Assembly: GCA_900553885.1 (NCBI GenBank)
Contig: USFD01000117.1
Span: 1 to 8,130, forward strand
Direction: 5' to 3'
From: an uncultured Ruminococcus sp.
GTDB lineage: Bacteria; Bacillota; Clostridia; Lachnospirales; Lachnospiraceae
DNA length: 8,130 nucleotides
Shown here one piece after another: positions 1 through 5,996 of the stretch. The notes beneath the pieces are model-generated. The model made no database searches. It had not been told where the DNA came from and was given only the letters and a program-made list of their open reading frames with translations. The stretch's first letter is position 1, and every line of letters begins with the position of its first letter. Both the position numbers and the translations under genes were made by a program.

Positions 1-10
1 TATTCTTTGC

Positions 11-58
11 AAAAAAAGTGCTGCCGCACTAATTATTTAGTGCGACAGCCCCTTTTTT
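11..58 (-). terminator. Rho-independent terminator of mecA, probably bidirectional
   Basis: A 10-bp stem (21-30 with 39-48) closes an 8-nt loop. Read on the minus strand, the one non-Watson-Crick pair becomes G-U and the stem is followed by seven Us (11-17), so it suits the mecA transcript, whose stop lies 25 nt before the hairpin region. On the plus strand the same pair is a C-A mismatch, but six Ts follow (53-58). It may therefore also end a plus-strand gene lying to the left of the window. Confidence 0.85.
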
Positions 59-82
59 ACTGTATTAAATTGTTGTTCTGAT

Positions 83-805
83 CTAGAGCCCGGCCAGCCT
101 TTGTACGGCATTTGCAGAAATAACTGTTTCGCAATGTTCCTCCAGAAAAGCGAGAACTGCCGGAGTTGCTTTTTCCGGAGCCCCGTATTCGGAAAGCATA
201 TTGCATATTCTGTTAAATTCTCCTGCAGAATGATCTGACGGTGCGAGAGCCAGAATAAACATTCCATTCCCGTGATCCTTGTACAGTGTATTCGCTCCGT
301 GATATCCGGGAGCAAGAAGCCTGGAAGCCTGGATTACACCGTCCAGCGTCCCGAAGGAGAACAGGCGGATGGAGAAGGAAGCGTTTTCCGCAGAAGCGCC
401 TTCTTCCGGAACCGATACACCGGCAGCGGCTTCCTTTACCTTGTTTAACAGATTGAGAAGCTCATCTGCTCCCTGAAGTTTTTCCAGAGTTTCAGTATTT
501 ACTGTATCTGTATCACCGATGGGTGTAAATTTTGAAAACCGCGTATCCAGCTCTTCCGGATCCTCTACCTTTGTAATAATAAGAACAATCGAATCTGAGG
601 ATGAAGGAATGGCTTCAATCATCAGAGGAATATTCTCTGCCTCAAAACCAAAGTCAAAGGAAGCCTGCTGCATCATATCACGAAATAATGATTTTGCTTT
701 CTCGGTACCATAAGCCAGCTCGCTGAGTTTTAAATGGCGGGCTGCCAGATCAGCATGTGTCAACGTACAACGAATCTGATTTTCATTCAGCTTTTCAATT
801 TTCAT
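83..805 (-). CDS. mecA: Adaptor protein MecA (ClpC adaptor)
   Basis: MecA adaptors deliver substrate proteins to the ClpC unfoldase of the cytoplasmic ClpCP protease and help assemble the ClpC hexamer. In Bacillus subtilis MecA controls ComK turnover. The 240-residue product opens with MKIEKLNENQIRCTLTHADL and continues through a LKLSELAYG block and the FRDMMQQASFDFGFEAE block (about residues 41-57), a pattern I recognise as typical of clostridial MecA N-terminal domains. An acidic linker around 100-145 leads to a C-terminal domain (about 145-235) that in the family contacts ClpC. Length is slightly above the 218 residues of the B. subtilis protein. The start is set by AAGGATGTGATC at 808-819, an 11-of-12 match to the complement of the 16S rRNA 3' end, with 8 nt between its AAGGAT core and ATG. 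It is monocistronic here, with its own promoter and terminator. The substrates cannot be read from sequence. Confidence 0.93.
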   Translation of the reverse strand: MKIEKLNENQIRCTLTHADLAARHLKLSELAYGTEKAKSLFRDMMQQASFDFGFEAENIPLMIEAIPSSSDSIVLIITKVEDPEELDTRFSKFTPIGDTDTVNTETLEKLQGADELLNLLNKVKEAAAGVSVPEEGASAENASFSIRLFSFGTLDGVIQASRLLAPGYHGANTLYKDHGNGMFILALAPSDHSAGEFNRICNMLSEYGAPEKATPAVLAFLEEHCETVISANAVQRLAGL

Positions 806-840
806 ATGATCACATCCTTATCTTTATAAGATAATATGCA

Positions 841-863
841 TGCCGTACAGGAATTGTTCGGCA
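841..863 (-). repeat. 23-bp imperfect palindrome in the mecA 5' leader
   Basis: The outer arms TGCCG and CGGCA pair perfectly; after one mismatch the inner arms ACA and TGT pair too. The site lies about 14-36 nt downstream of the expected mecA transcription start and before the ribosome binding site. It could be a DNA operator or a leader RNA hairpin. No known operator consensus fits; in particular the spacing does not match the Firmicute LexA box. Confidence 0.45.
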
Positions 864-883
864 GGATATATCTCTTCTACCAT

Positions 884-912
884 AGTATAAACAAAAAATA
901 AAAATATGTAAA
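884..912 (-). promoter_or_regulatory. Sigma-A type promoter of mecA
   Basis: On the minus strand, TTTACA (-35, 907-912) and TATACT (-10, 884-889) are separated by exactly 17 bp and each matches consensus at 5 of 6 positions. Transcription should start near 877, giving a leader of about 70 nt before the mecA ATG. Confidence 0.75.
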
Positions 913-998
913 GAAGAATATACTGCCAGAAAATTCAGTCTTTTTATACGTAAGATAACTTATCAACAAATCCCCTGTATTTACGAACAAAAAACACA

Positions 999-1027
999 TT
1001 GAAAATCCTGTGCAGGCATACCATAAT
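999..1027 (+). promoter_or_regulatory. Sigma-A type promoter of the small-protein unit
   Basis: TTGAAA (999-1004) and CATAAT (1022-1027) are 17 bp apart and match the -35 and -10 consensus at 5 of 6 positions each. The predicted start is near 1034, about 50 nt before the ATG at 1086. It is divergent from the mecA promoter, with about 85 bp between the two -35 boxes. The presence of this promoter is the main reason to treat the short reading frames downstream as expressed. Confidence 0.65.
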
Positions 1028-1085
1028 GGCACTTACAGAAGATAGTATTGCTTGATGAACAGATGTTATGCGAAAGGAGGAAAGA

Positions 1086-1226
1086 ATGGGCGAACTTTTT
1101 AACGGAGGGTCCTGATGCACAGAACAGGGCGGACAGGAATCAGAGCCTCTGCAGATAATGCTGTCTTTTGATCCGTTGAAAATCCAGGAGTATGTCACAG
1201 GTGCTTCCATATGGGAAAGAAATTAA
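1086..1226 (+). CDS. Candidate small ORF with in-frame TGA (possible selenoprotein, or leader peptide)
   Basis: The frame starts at an ATG with a strong Shine-Dalgarno sequence, AAAGGAGG at 1073-1080, 5 nt upstream. It reads 9 codons (MGELFNGGS), meets TGA at 1113-1115, then runs open for 36 more codons to TAA at 1224-1226. If TGA is decoded as selenocysteine the product has 46 residues with a Sec-Cys pair (GGS-U-CTEQ), and ends in a hydrophobic/amphipathic stretch around LSFDPLKIQEYVTGASIW. Codons after the TGA (CTG, CAG, ATA, GGA, CCG) resemble those of neighbouring genes, but 36 open codons alone are not significant. Alternatives are a 9-residue leader peptide controlling the gene at 1277, or a small gene broken by a nonsense mutation. 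I do not recognise the family. Confidence refers to translation of at least part of this frame; Sec decoding is less certain. Confidence 0.35.
1116..1153 (+). promoter_or_regulatory. SECIS-like hairpin just after the in-frame TGA
   Basis: Directly after the TGA, UGCA (1116-1119) can pair with UGCA (1150-1153). Above an internal loop, GGC (1128-1130) pairs with GCC (1145-1147), and GA (1132-1133) with UC (1140-1141) around the apical loop CAGGAA. The apical loop begins 19 nt from the UGA, inside the range usual for bacterial SECIS elements, and contains two Gs. The pairing was done by eye, several helices are only 2-4 bp long, and the fold could be chance. Confidence 0.22.
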
Positions 1227-1276
1227 CGGAAAAGTATTGTTTATCGGGGTGTCTGCAGAGAAAGGAGTATACAGAA

Positions 1277-1528
1277 ATGAAAACGGAAGAAGCAGTTTAC
1301 AGAGAATTATATGCTGAACTGGAAAACTACGAACGCAAAGGTGTTGACATTATGATCGACGGATATCAGGCCAGCCCGCTGCAGATTGTAACAGCATATA
1401 TGACCAGAGAAGAAGGAACATACATGCGTGATTATGTAATGGATGTAGAAGGAAACATAGAAACCCTTGCTTTTACAGATATACAGACGGATTTCAATGG
1501 ATTTCAGCAGACAGAGAATACCCCTTAG
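1277..1528 (+). CDS. Unrecognised 83-residue acidic protein
   Basis: I chose the ATG at 1277 because AAAGGAG at 1261-1267 lies 9 nt upstream; the earlier in-frame ATG at 1211 has no ribosome binding site and overlaps the preceding ORF. The product begins MKTEEAVYRELYAELENYER, a likely amphipathic helix. It continues with a probable strand-turn (GVDIMIDGYQAS), a short helix (PLQIVTAYMTREE) and strand-like segments (YMRDYVMDVEGNIETLAFT). There are no cysteines, signal peptide or membrane segment, so it is probably a soluble cytoplasmic protein, and it is rich in Asp and Glu. It lies 50 nt behind the TGA-interrupted frame and shares its promoter. The folded, codon-biased look argues for a real gene, but I cannot assign a family or role. 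Confidence 0.7.
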   Translation: MKTEEAVYRELYAELENYERKGVDIMIDGYQASPLQIVTAYMTREEGTYMRDYVMDVEGNIETLAFTDIQTDFNGFQQTENTP

Positions 1529-1599
1529 CTGTCGGACAGATCACGCGTCTGTATTATTGAAAAATGATGTTTAAAAAATCCGAAGCGGGTAAATTATTA

Positions 1600-1628
1600 A
1601 TGACGTATAATAAAAATGTTGTTATAAT
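1600..1628 (+). promoter_or_regulatory. Promoter of the GH18 gene
   Basis: A perfect TATAAT at 1623-1628 has ATGACG (4 of 6 to consensus) 17 bp upstream. A start near 1635 gives a very short leader of about 16 nt that begins just before the AGGAGGTG ribosome binding site. This placement excludes the ATG at 1564 as a start for this transcript. A second TATAAT at 1606-1611 lacks a -35 partner. Confidence 0.55.
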
Positions 1629-1650
1629 GATTCCTGATAGGAGGTGCGGC

Positions 1651-3582
1651 ATGGACGAAAGAGAAAGAAAGGGAACCGGCTCCGGATATGCGTCAGGCAG
1701 TGCACGGAGAAGGCGACCGGACAGAAACGCCCAGAGAGCGGGAGGGAATAATCCAAACAGGCCGGGACCGAGGAGAAAAAGCAGCCGTGCAAGGCGAAGA
1801 AGGCGGAATACAGTGATCCGCTGGATAATTTTTCTTATAGTAATTGCTGCTGCGGCAGGTGGATTTTTTATCTGGCAGAGGTACGGTTCATCAAATGAGA
1901 AAGCCGATTTGAATAATTATTATGGGCTGGAAGAAGAAAATGACCTGGCCGTTGTGATCAACGGTGAAGTTATGCGCAGACAAGAAAATACTGGAGAAAG
2001 TGAGCAGGATGCGGCCCCTGCCCCGGGCAAAGTGTATGACGGACAGTATTATATTGAATATTCTGTTGTACGGGACCAGATCAATAAACGTTTCTACTGG
2101 GATTCCAACGAAAATGTCCTGCTGTATACTCTGCCGTCAGGCAGTGTTTCGGTAGAGGTTGGCAGCTCGGAATATACAGATATCACAGAAACCAAAAGCG
2201 AGGACTATATTATTCTTAAGACAGAAGGAAAGACGGCATATATAGCGCTTCCGTTTATTAAGGAGTATACCGATATGGAGTACTCTGTCTACGAAGATCC
2301 GTCCCGTGCGGTAATTACTTCCAAATGGGAATCGGTTCAGTCGGCTGAATTAAAACGTGATACAGAAGTGCGGTATCAGGGCGGAGTGAAGAGTCCGATA
2401 CTTACAGAAGTAAAAAAGTCTGATAAAGTAACTGTGCTGGAAGACGAAAACGACTGGATGAAAGTAGCTACCGGCGATGGGTTTGTGGGCTATGTTAAGA
2501 CCAATACCCTGGGGAATGTACAGGAAGAAGAAATTTTACGGGATTTTGACGAACCTGTCTATACGAATATTTCGAAGGATTATACCATTAATATGGCATG
2601 GCATAATGTAAGCAATCCTGATGCCAACGGTTATATTCTGGAGACAATTGCCGGTACAAAAGGGCTTAATACCATTGCGCCGACCTGGTTCAGCCTGGCG
2701 GATACAGAAGGAAATGTTACATCACTGGCCGATTCTGATTATGTTAATTACGCTCATCAGTCCAGACTGGAAGTATGGGCGGTCCTCCGTGATTTCCATG
2801 GAGGGATCAATTCCTATGATGAAACGTATGAGGTGCTGAGCCATACATCAAGGCGTACAAAAGTGATCAATCAGGTGATTGCCGAAGCAATCCAGTATGA
2901 TATAGATGGAATCAATCTGGATTTTGAACTTGTGTCAGCGGAATGCGGTCAGCACTATATTCAGTTTGTAAGAGAACTGTCTGTGAGATGCCGGCAGAAC
3001 GGCCTGGTATTATCCGTTGATAATTATGTGCCGCAGCCGTACAATGCCCATTATGATATTGAGGAACAGGGCCAGGTAGCGGATTATGTTGTAATTATGG
3101 CCTATGACGAACATACGGATGGCTCCTATGAGGCGGGATCTGTGGCGTCTATCGGATATCTGGAAAATGGAATTTCGGATGCCCTTAAGTCTGTTTCTGC
3201 GGACAAGCTTATCGCAGGAGTGCCGTTCTTTACAAGGCTGTGGTTTGAGACTCCGAAAACAGAGGACGAACTGGCAGCGGAAGCAGGTACAGAGGCTGCG
3301 TCCTATCCGGACAAAGTTACAAGTCAGGCTTACGGCATGAGTGATGCGGCCGAGCTTGTAGCAAATGCCGGAGTAAAGGCAGAGTGGGATGAAAACACGA
3401 AGCAGAATTACGCTCAGTGGGATGCTGACGGAGGCACATATAAGATCTGGCTGGAAGACCTGCAGTCGCTGGAAGAAAAGCTGAAAGTGATCCGGAAAAA
3501 TAATCTGGCAGGTGTGGCAGAGTGGAGCCTTGGCATGGAAGAGTCCGGAGTGTGGGATCTGATTCTCCAATATGTAAATTAA
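1651..3582 (+). CDS. Membrane-anchored SH3 and GH18 glycoside hydrolase
   Basis: This 643-residue protein has a cytoplasmic Arg/Lys-rich tail (1-57) and one transmembrane helix (about 58-75). Outside, it has a region resembling copper-amine-oxidase N-terminal-like stalks (about 131-226), a bacterial SH3 domain (about 240-288) and a family 18 glycoside hydrolase domain (about 311-643). The GH18 signature is intact: DGINLDFE at 419-426 with catalytic Glu426 preceded by Asp424, MAYDEH at 483-488, and the barrel-closing Trp625 in AEWSLG. The enzyme should therefore be active, probably cleaving beta-1,4 bonds of an N-acetylglucosamine polymer. In spore formers this architecture class (SleL/YaaH-like) acts on cortex peptidoglycan, and the following cwlD supports that reading, but chitin or vegetative wall is possible. 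The start is set by AGGAGGTG at 1639-1646; the longer frame from 1564 lacks a ribosome binding site and begins upstream of the promoter. Confidence 0.85.
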   Translation: MDERERKGTGSGYASGSARRRRPDRNAQRAGGNNPNRPGPRRKSSRARRRRRNTVIRWIIFLIVIAAAAGGFFIWQRYGSSNEKADLNNYYGLEEENDLAVVINGEVMRRQENTGESEQDAAPAPGKVYDGQYYIEYSVVRDQINKRFYWDSNENVLLYTLPSGSVSVEVGSSEYTDITETKSEDYIILKTEGKTAYIALPFIKEYTDMEYSVYEDPSRAVITSKWESVQSAELKRDTEVRYQGGVKSPILTEVKKSDKVTVLEDENDWMKVATGDGFVGYVKTNTLGNVQEEEILRDFDEPVYTNISKDYTINMAWHNVSNPDANGYILETIAGTKGLNTIAPTWFSLADTEGNVTSLADSDYVNYAHQSRLEVWAVLRDFHGGINSYDETYEVLSHTSRRTKVINQVIAEAIQYDIDGINLDFELVSAECGQHYIQFVRELSVRCRQNGLVLSVDNYVPQPYNAHYDIEEQGQVADYVVIMAYDEHTDGSYEAGSVASIGYLENGISDALKSVSADKLIAGVPFFTRLWFETPKTEDELAAEAGTEAASYPDKVTSQAYGMSDAAELVANAGVKAEWDENTKQNYAQWDADGGTYKIWLEDLQSLEEKLKVIRKNNLAGVAEWSLGMEESGVWDLILQYVN

Positions 3583-3608
3583 TCCAGGTACTTTCGCTCA
3601 ACAGAAAA

Positions 3609-3646
3609 GAAAGAGACATCCTCTTTCCACATATACATGGTATATG
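3609..3646 (+). repeat. Two adjacent inverted repeats upstream of cwlD
   Basis: GAAAGAG (3609-3615) pairs with CTCTTTC (3621-3627) over a 5-nt loop. Next to it, CATATAC (3630-3636) and GTATATG (3640-3646) form a perfect 7-bp inverted repeat around ATG, ending 2 nt before the cwlD ribosome binding site. No T-run follows, so this is not a terminator. They could be mRNA-processing hairpins or an operator. No convincing sigma-A promoter is visible in the 81-nt gap, so cwlD may be read from the GH18 promoter or a sporulation sigma factor. Confidence 0.35.
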
Positions 3647-3663
3647 GGAAGGAGGGTGTTTTT

Positions 3664-4359
3664 TTGAAAACAAAAGTAAAATTTATGGTGGCAGCTGCTC
3701 TGCTGATTGGTCTTATTTTTTTCTGCCGGAGTGCAGGAAAGGTGTTGCGCAGTGAGATACAGAGAGGACGGGAGGTTTCCGCCCGGGCAGTTCCGCCGGT
3801 AATTCTTCTGGATCCCGGACATGGGGGAATGGATGCCGGAAAGACGGGAACCAATGGCGTGGAGGAGAAGGAAATAAACTTAAAAATTGCATTATATATT
3901 AAAGAGTTGCTTGAGAAAGAAAAAATAGAAGTTGTGATGACGAGGACGGACGATCAGAGGCTGGCGGAAACCCAGGTGAAAGACCTGAAAGAAAGAGTCA
4001 GAATAATGAACGAGGAAAAGCCTGTCCTGGCTGTAAGCATACATCAGAACAGTTATCATGAAGAAGGGGTGCACGGAGCCCAGGTATTTTATTATGGAGA
4101 TTCTGCAGAGGGAAAAGAAGCCGGAGAGATAATGCAGAAACTGCTGAATGAAAATATACCCGGCAATAATAAAGAGGCAAAGGCAAACCGCTCTTATTAT
4201 ATTCTGAAGAAGACGGAAGTACCGGTTATTATTGTTGAGTGCGGCTTTCTAAGCAATTATGAGGAAGCTCAAAAGCTGGCGGATGAAAACTACCAGCGGA
4301 CAATGGCGGATGTAATAAAAGAAGGGATCCTCTGCTATATGCAGGAAACAGGGAACTAA
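3664..4359 (+). CDS. cwlD: N-acetylmuramoyl-L-alanine amidase CwlD-like (Amidase_3), TTG start
   Basis: CwlD is a zinc amidase that removes the peptide from N-acetylmuramic acid during spore cortex synthesis, the first step toward muramic-delta-lactam. The product has 231 residues with an N-terminal signal-anchor (about 5-24, FMVAAALLIGLIFF). A complete Amidase_3 domain follows: zinc ligands His53 (DPGHGG), Glu70 (EKEINL) and His127 (SIHQN), and catalytic Glu192 (VECGF). The length is close to the 237 residues of B. subtilis CwlD, with no LysM or SPOR wall-binding domain, also as in CwlD. I place the start at TTG 3664 because AAGGAGG at 3649-3655 lies 8 nt upstream; the in-frame ATG at 3637 has no ribosome binding site and sits inside the inverted repeat. 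It follows the GH18 gene by 81 nt. Another Amidase_3 family member remains possible. Confidence 0.85.
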   Translation: MKTKVKFMVAAALLIGLIFFCRSAGKVLRSEIQRGREVSARAVPPVILLDPGHGGMDAGKTGTNGVEEKEINLKIALYIKELLEKEKIEVVMTRTDDQRLAETQVKDLKERVRIMNEEKPVLAVSIHQNSYHEEGVHGAQVFYYGDSAEGKEAGEIMQKLLNENIPGNNKEAKANRSYYILKKTEVPVIIVECGFLSNYEEAQKLADENYQRTMADVIKEGILCYMQETGN

Positions 4360-4394
4360 AGAGCTGATGGAAGCAAGACGAAGGGGAAGGCTGG

Positions 4395-4424
4395 AAAACT
4401 CAGGGAATAAAAGAGTTTTTTTTT
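4395..4424 (+). terminator. Possible rho-independent terminator after cwlD
   Basis: AAAACTC (4395-4401) can pair with GAGTTTT (4413-4419) around an 11-nt loop, and the run of nine Ts (4416-4424) follows or overlaps the stem. Only three of seven pairs are GC and the loop is large, so termination would be partial. It is the only candidate between cwlD and the next gene. Confidence 0.4.
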
Positions 4425-4438
4425 ACAGGGAATAATGA

Positions 4439-4444
4439 TATAAT
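4439..4444 (+). promoter_or_regulatory. Perfect -10 hexamer overlapping the sua5 start
   Basis: TATAAT at 4439-4444 overlaps the ATG at 4443. The -35 position 17 bp upstream is only TTTTTT, within the T-run of the putative terminator. If used, transcription would start near 4451-4452, which would make the ATG at 4452 the first codon of a nearly leaderless message. The evidence is the hexamer alone. Confidence 0.3.
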
Positions 4445-5996
4445 GAAGGTTATGGAAACGTTAGTAAAAAAAATAGATAAAAACAATATCGATGAAGAGA
4501 TTATGCAGGAGGCCGGAGATATCCTGAAAAAGGGCGGACTGGTTGCTTTTCCTACGGAAACAGTATATGGACTGGGAGCAAATGCACTGGAGGAAAAGGC
4601 GGCAAAAAAAACATATGAGGCGAAAGGGCGCCCTTCGGATAATCCGCTGATTGTTCATATTGCAGATTACGAGGATCTGCGGCGCATTGCTGTAAATATT
4701 CCGCCGGAGACGGACGCTCTGGCAGCGCATTTCTGGCCGGGCCCTCTTACAATGATATTCTGGAAGAGCGATATAGTGCCCTATGGAACTACCGGCGGTC
4801 TGGAAACAGTGGCGGTCAGAATGCCCTCGGATCCTGTCGCGCTGGAGCTGATCAGGGCAGCGGGCGGGTTTGTGTCTGCGCCCAGTGCCAATACATCCGG
4901 AAGGCCAAGTCCTACAACAGCGGAACATGTGATTCATGATCTGAACGGGAAGATTGATATGGTAATTGACGGCGGAGCGGTAGATATAGGAGTGGAGTCT
5001 ACGATACTTGACATGACGGTATCGCCGCCCATGATTCTGCGGCCGGGAGCTGTTACAGCGGAGATGTTTGCAGAAGTGATCGGCCCGGTGGATGTGGACA
5101 GGACAATACTGGATGCGGAGAGCGGGGTGCGTCCGAAAGCTCCGGGAATGAAATACAGGCATTATGCTCCGAAAGCCAGGCTGATGATTGTGGAAGGGGA
5201 TATAAGAGAGGAGATCCTGGCTATCCGGCAGCTTGCATATGCAGCTCACCGCAGGAAGAAAAAAATAGGGATTATCGCGACCAGTGAGACGCTTCCCTTC
5301 TATAACTATGGAATTATAAAAAATGCCGGGACGAGGGAAAATGAAAAAACAATAGCAAGGAATCTGTATCGGGTACTGCGGGAATTTGATCAGGAAGATG
5401 TAGATGTGATTTACAGTGAATCTTTTGCCATGCAGGGGATTGGAAAAGCAGTGATGAACCGGCTGGAAAAAGCGGCCGGGCATCAGAAGATTGAAGCGGC
5501 GGATATTGTTAAACTTCAGAAATACCGCAGAATCATATTTGTAAGCGCAACGGACTCGGCCAGGGGACCGATTGCGGCAGAGCTTTTGCGCAATCAGGAC
5601 CTTGAACAGGAATATATAGTTGATTCCCGGGGAATGGTGGTCCTGTTCCCGGAGCCGGTGAACCAGAAAGCAGAAGCAGTGATGCGAAGCAACGGACTGA
5701 CTATGGAGAAACATTTTTCACAGCAGTTTGATGGTGAAAACATATTGGATGATACGCTGGTTCTGACAATGGAAGAATCTCAGAAGGATAAACTGAGAAC
5801 AGAATATGAAAATGTAAGAAACATTTATACTCTGAATGAGTTTACGGGAGACGCTGCGGAGATACCGAATCCATACGGTAAGCCTCTGACCGCGTATGGG
5901 GAATGTTTTGAAGTAATGGAAAGGCTGATTGCAGAACTTGCTGAAAAGCTGAACTCGTCTGCAGAAGGAGAAAAAGAATGGGAAAAATACATGTGA
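4443..5996 (+). CDS. sua5: Sua5/TsaC threonylcarbamoyl-AMP synthase fused to a degenerate low-molecular-weight phosphatase domain
   Basis: Residues 1 to about 225 form a YrdC/Sua5 domain that makes threonylcarbamoyl-AMP from threonine, bicarbonate and ATP for t6A modification of ANN-decoding tRNAs. Landmarks are LVAFPTETVYGLGANA, YEAKGRPSDNPLIVHI, FWPGPLT, APSANTSG and GVESTI. A linker (PGMKYRHYAP) leads to the small Sua5 C-terminal domain (about 240-350). Residues about 363-505 resemble YwlE-type phosphatases (SRGMVVLFPEPVN, LVLTMEES, NIYTLNEFTG). However, the usual C-x5-R loop reads SATDSARG, with Ser368 at the catalytic Cys position and Arg374 kept, and the usual DP(F/Y)G reads NPYG (Asn476). 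This half is probably not a phosphatase. In B. subtilis the separate ywlC and ywlE genes are neighbours and lie just upstream of upp, so the fusion fits the locus. The start is uncertain: ATG 4443 has only a weak AGGGA 12 nt upstream, and ATG 4452 (METLVKK) is equally plausible. The 3' end overlaps upp by 19 nt. Confidence 0.9.
   Translation: MKVMETLVKKIDKNNIDEEIMQEAGDILKKGGLVAFPTETVYGLGANALEEKAAKKTYEAKGRPSDNPLIVHIADYEDLRRIAVNIPPETDALAAHFWPGPLTMIFWKSDIVPYGTTGGLETVAVRMPSDPVALELIRAAGGFVSAPSANTSGRPSPTTAEHVIHDLNGKIDMVIDGGAVDIGVESTILDMTVSPPMILRPGAVTAEMFAEVIGPVDVDRTILDAESGVRPKAPGMKYRHYAPKARLMIVEGDIREEILAIRQLAYAAHRRKKKIGIIATSETLPFYNYGIIKNAGTRENEKTIARNLYRVLREFDQEDVDVIYSESFAMQGIGKAVMNRLEKAAGHQKIEAADIVKLQKYRRIIFVSATDSARGPIAAELLRNQDLEQEYIVDSRGMVVLFPEPVNQKAEAVMRSNGLTMEKHFSQQFDGENILDDTLVLTMEESQKDKLRTEYENVRNIYTLNEFTGDAAEIPNPYGKPLTAYGECFEVMERLIAELAEKLNSSAEGEKEWEKYM

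Noticed and set aside
841..863. LexA (SOS) box in the mecA leader
   Set aside because: The GAAC and GTAC half sites are 7 bp apart and the second is imperfect, whereas the Firmicute LexA box needs GAAC-N4-GTTC.
954..964. GATAACTTATC palindrome in the mecA intergenic region
   Set aside because: Only 5-bp AT-rich arms; expected by chance in such sequence.
944..1210. An 88-codon minus-strand open frame between mecA and the small-protein unit
   Set aside because: It lacks a ribosome binding site, opposes the promoter and strong ribosome binding site of the plus-strand unit, and its translation looks unlike a folded protein.
1530..1556. Weak ACAGA/TCTGT hairpin after the 83-residue protein as a terminator
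   Set aside because: The stem is only 5 bp and is followed by ATTATTG, with no T-run.
1564..1650. Extension of the GH18 protein to an ATG at 1564
   Set aside because: No ribosome binding site precedes it, and the TATAAT promoter lies inside the extension.
3637..3663. ATG at 3637 as the cwlD start
   Set aside because: It lies in the middle of an inverted repeat without a ribosome binding site, while TTG 3664 has AAGGAGG at ideal spacing.
4461..5714. A 417-codon open frame on the minus strand opposite the Sua5 fusion gene
   Set aside because: Its translation is rich in Cys, His and Arg without domain pattern, it has no ribosome binding site, and it mirrors a clearly coding sense strand.
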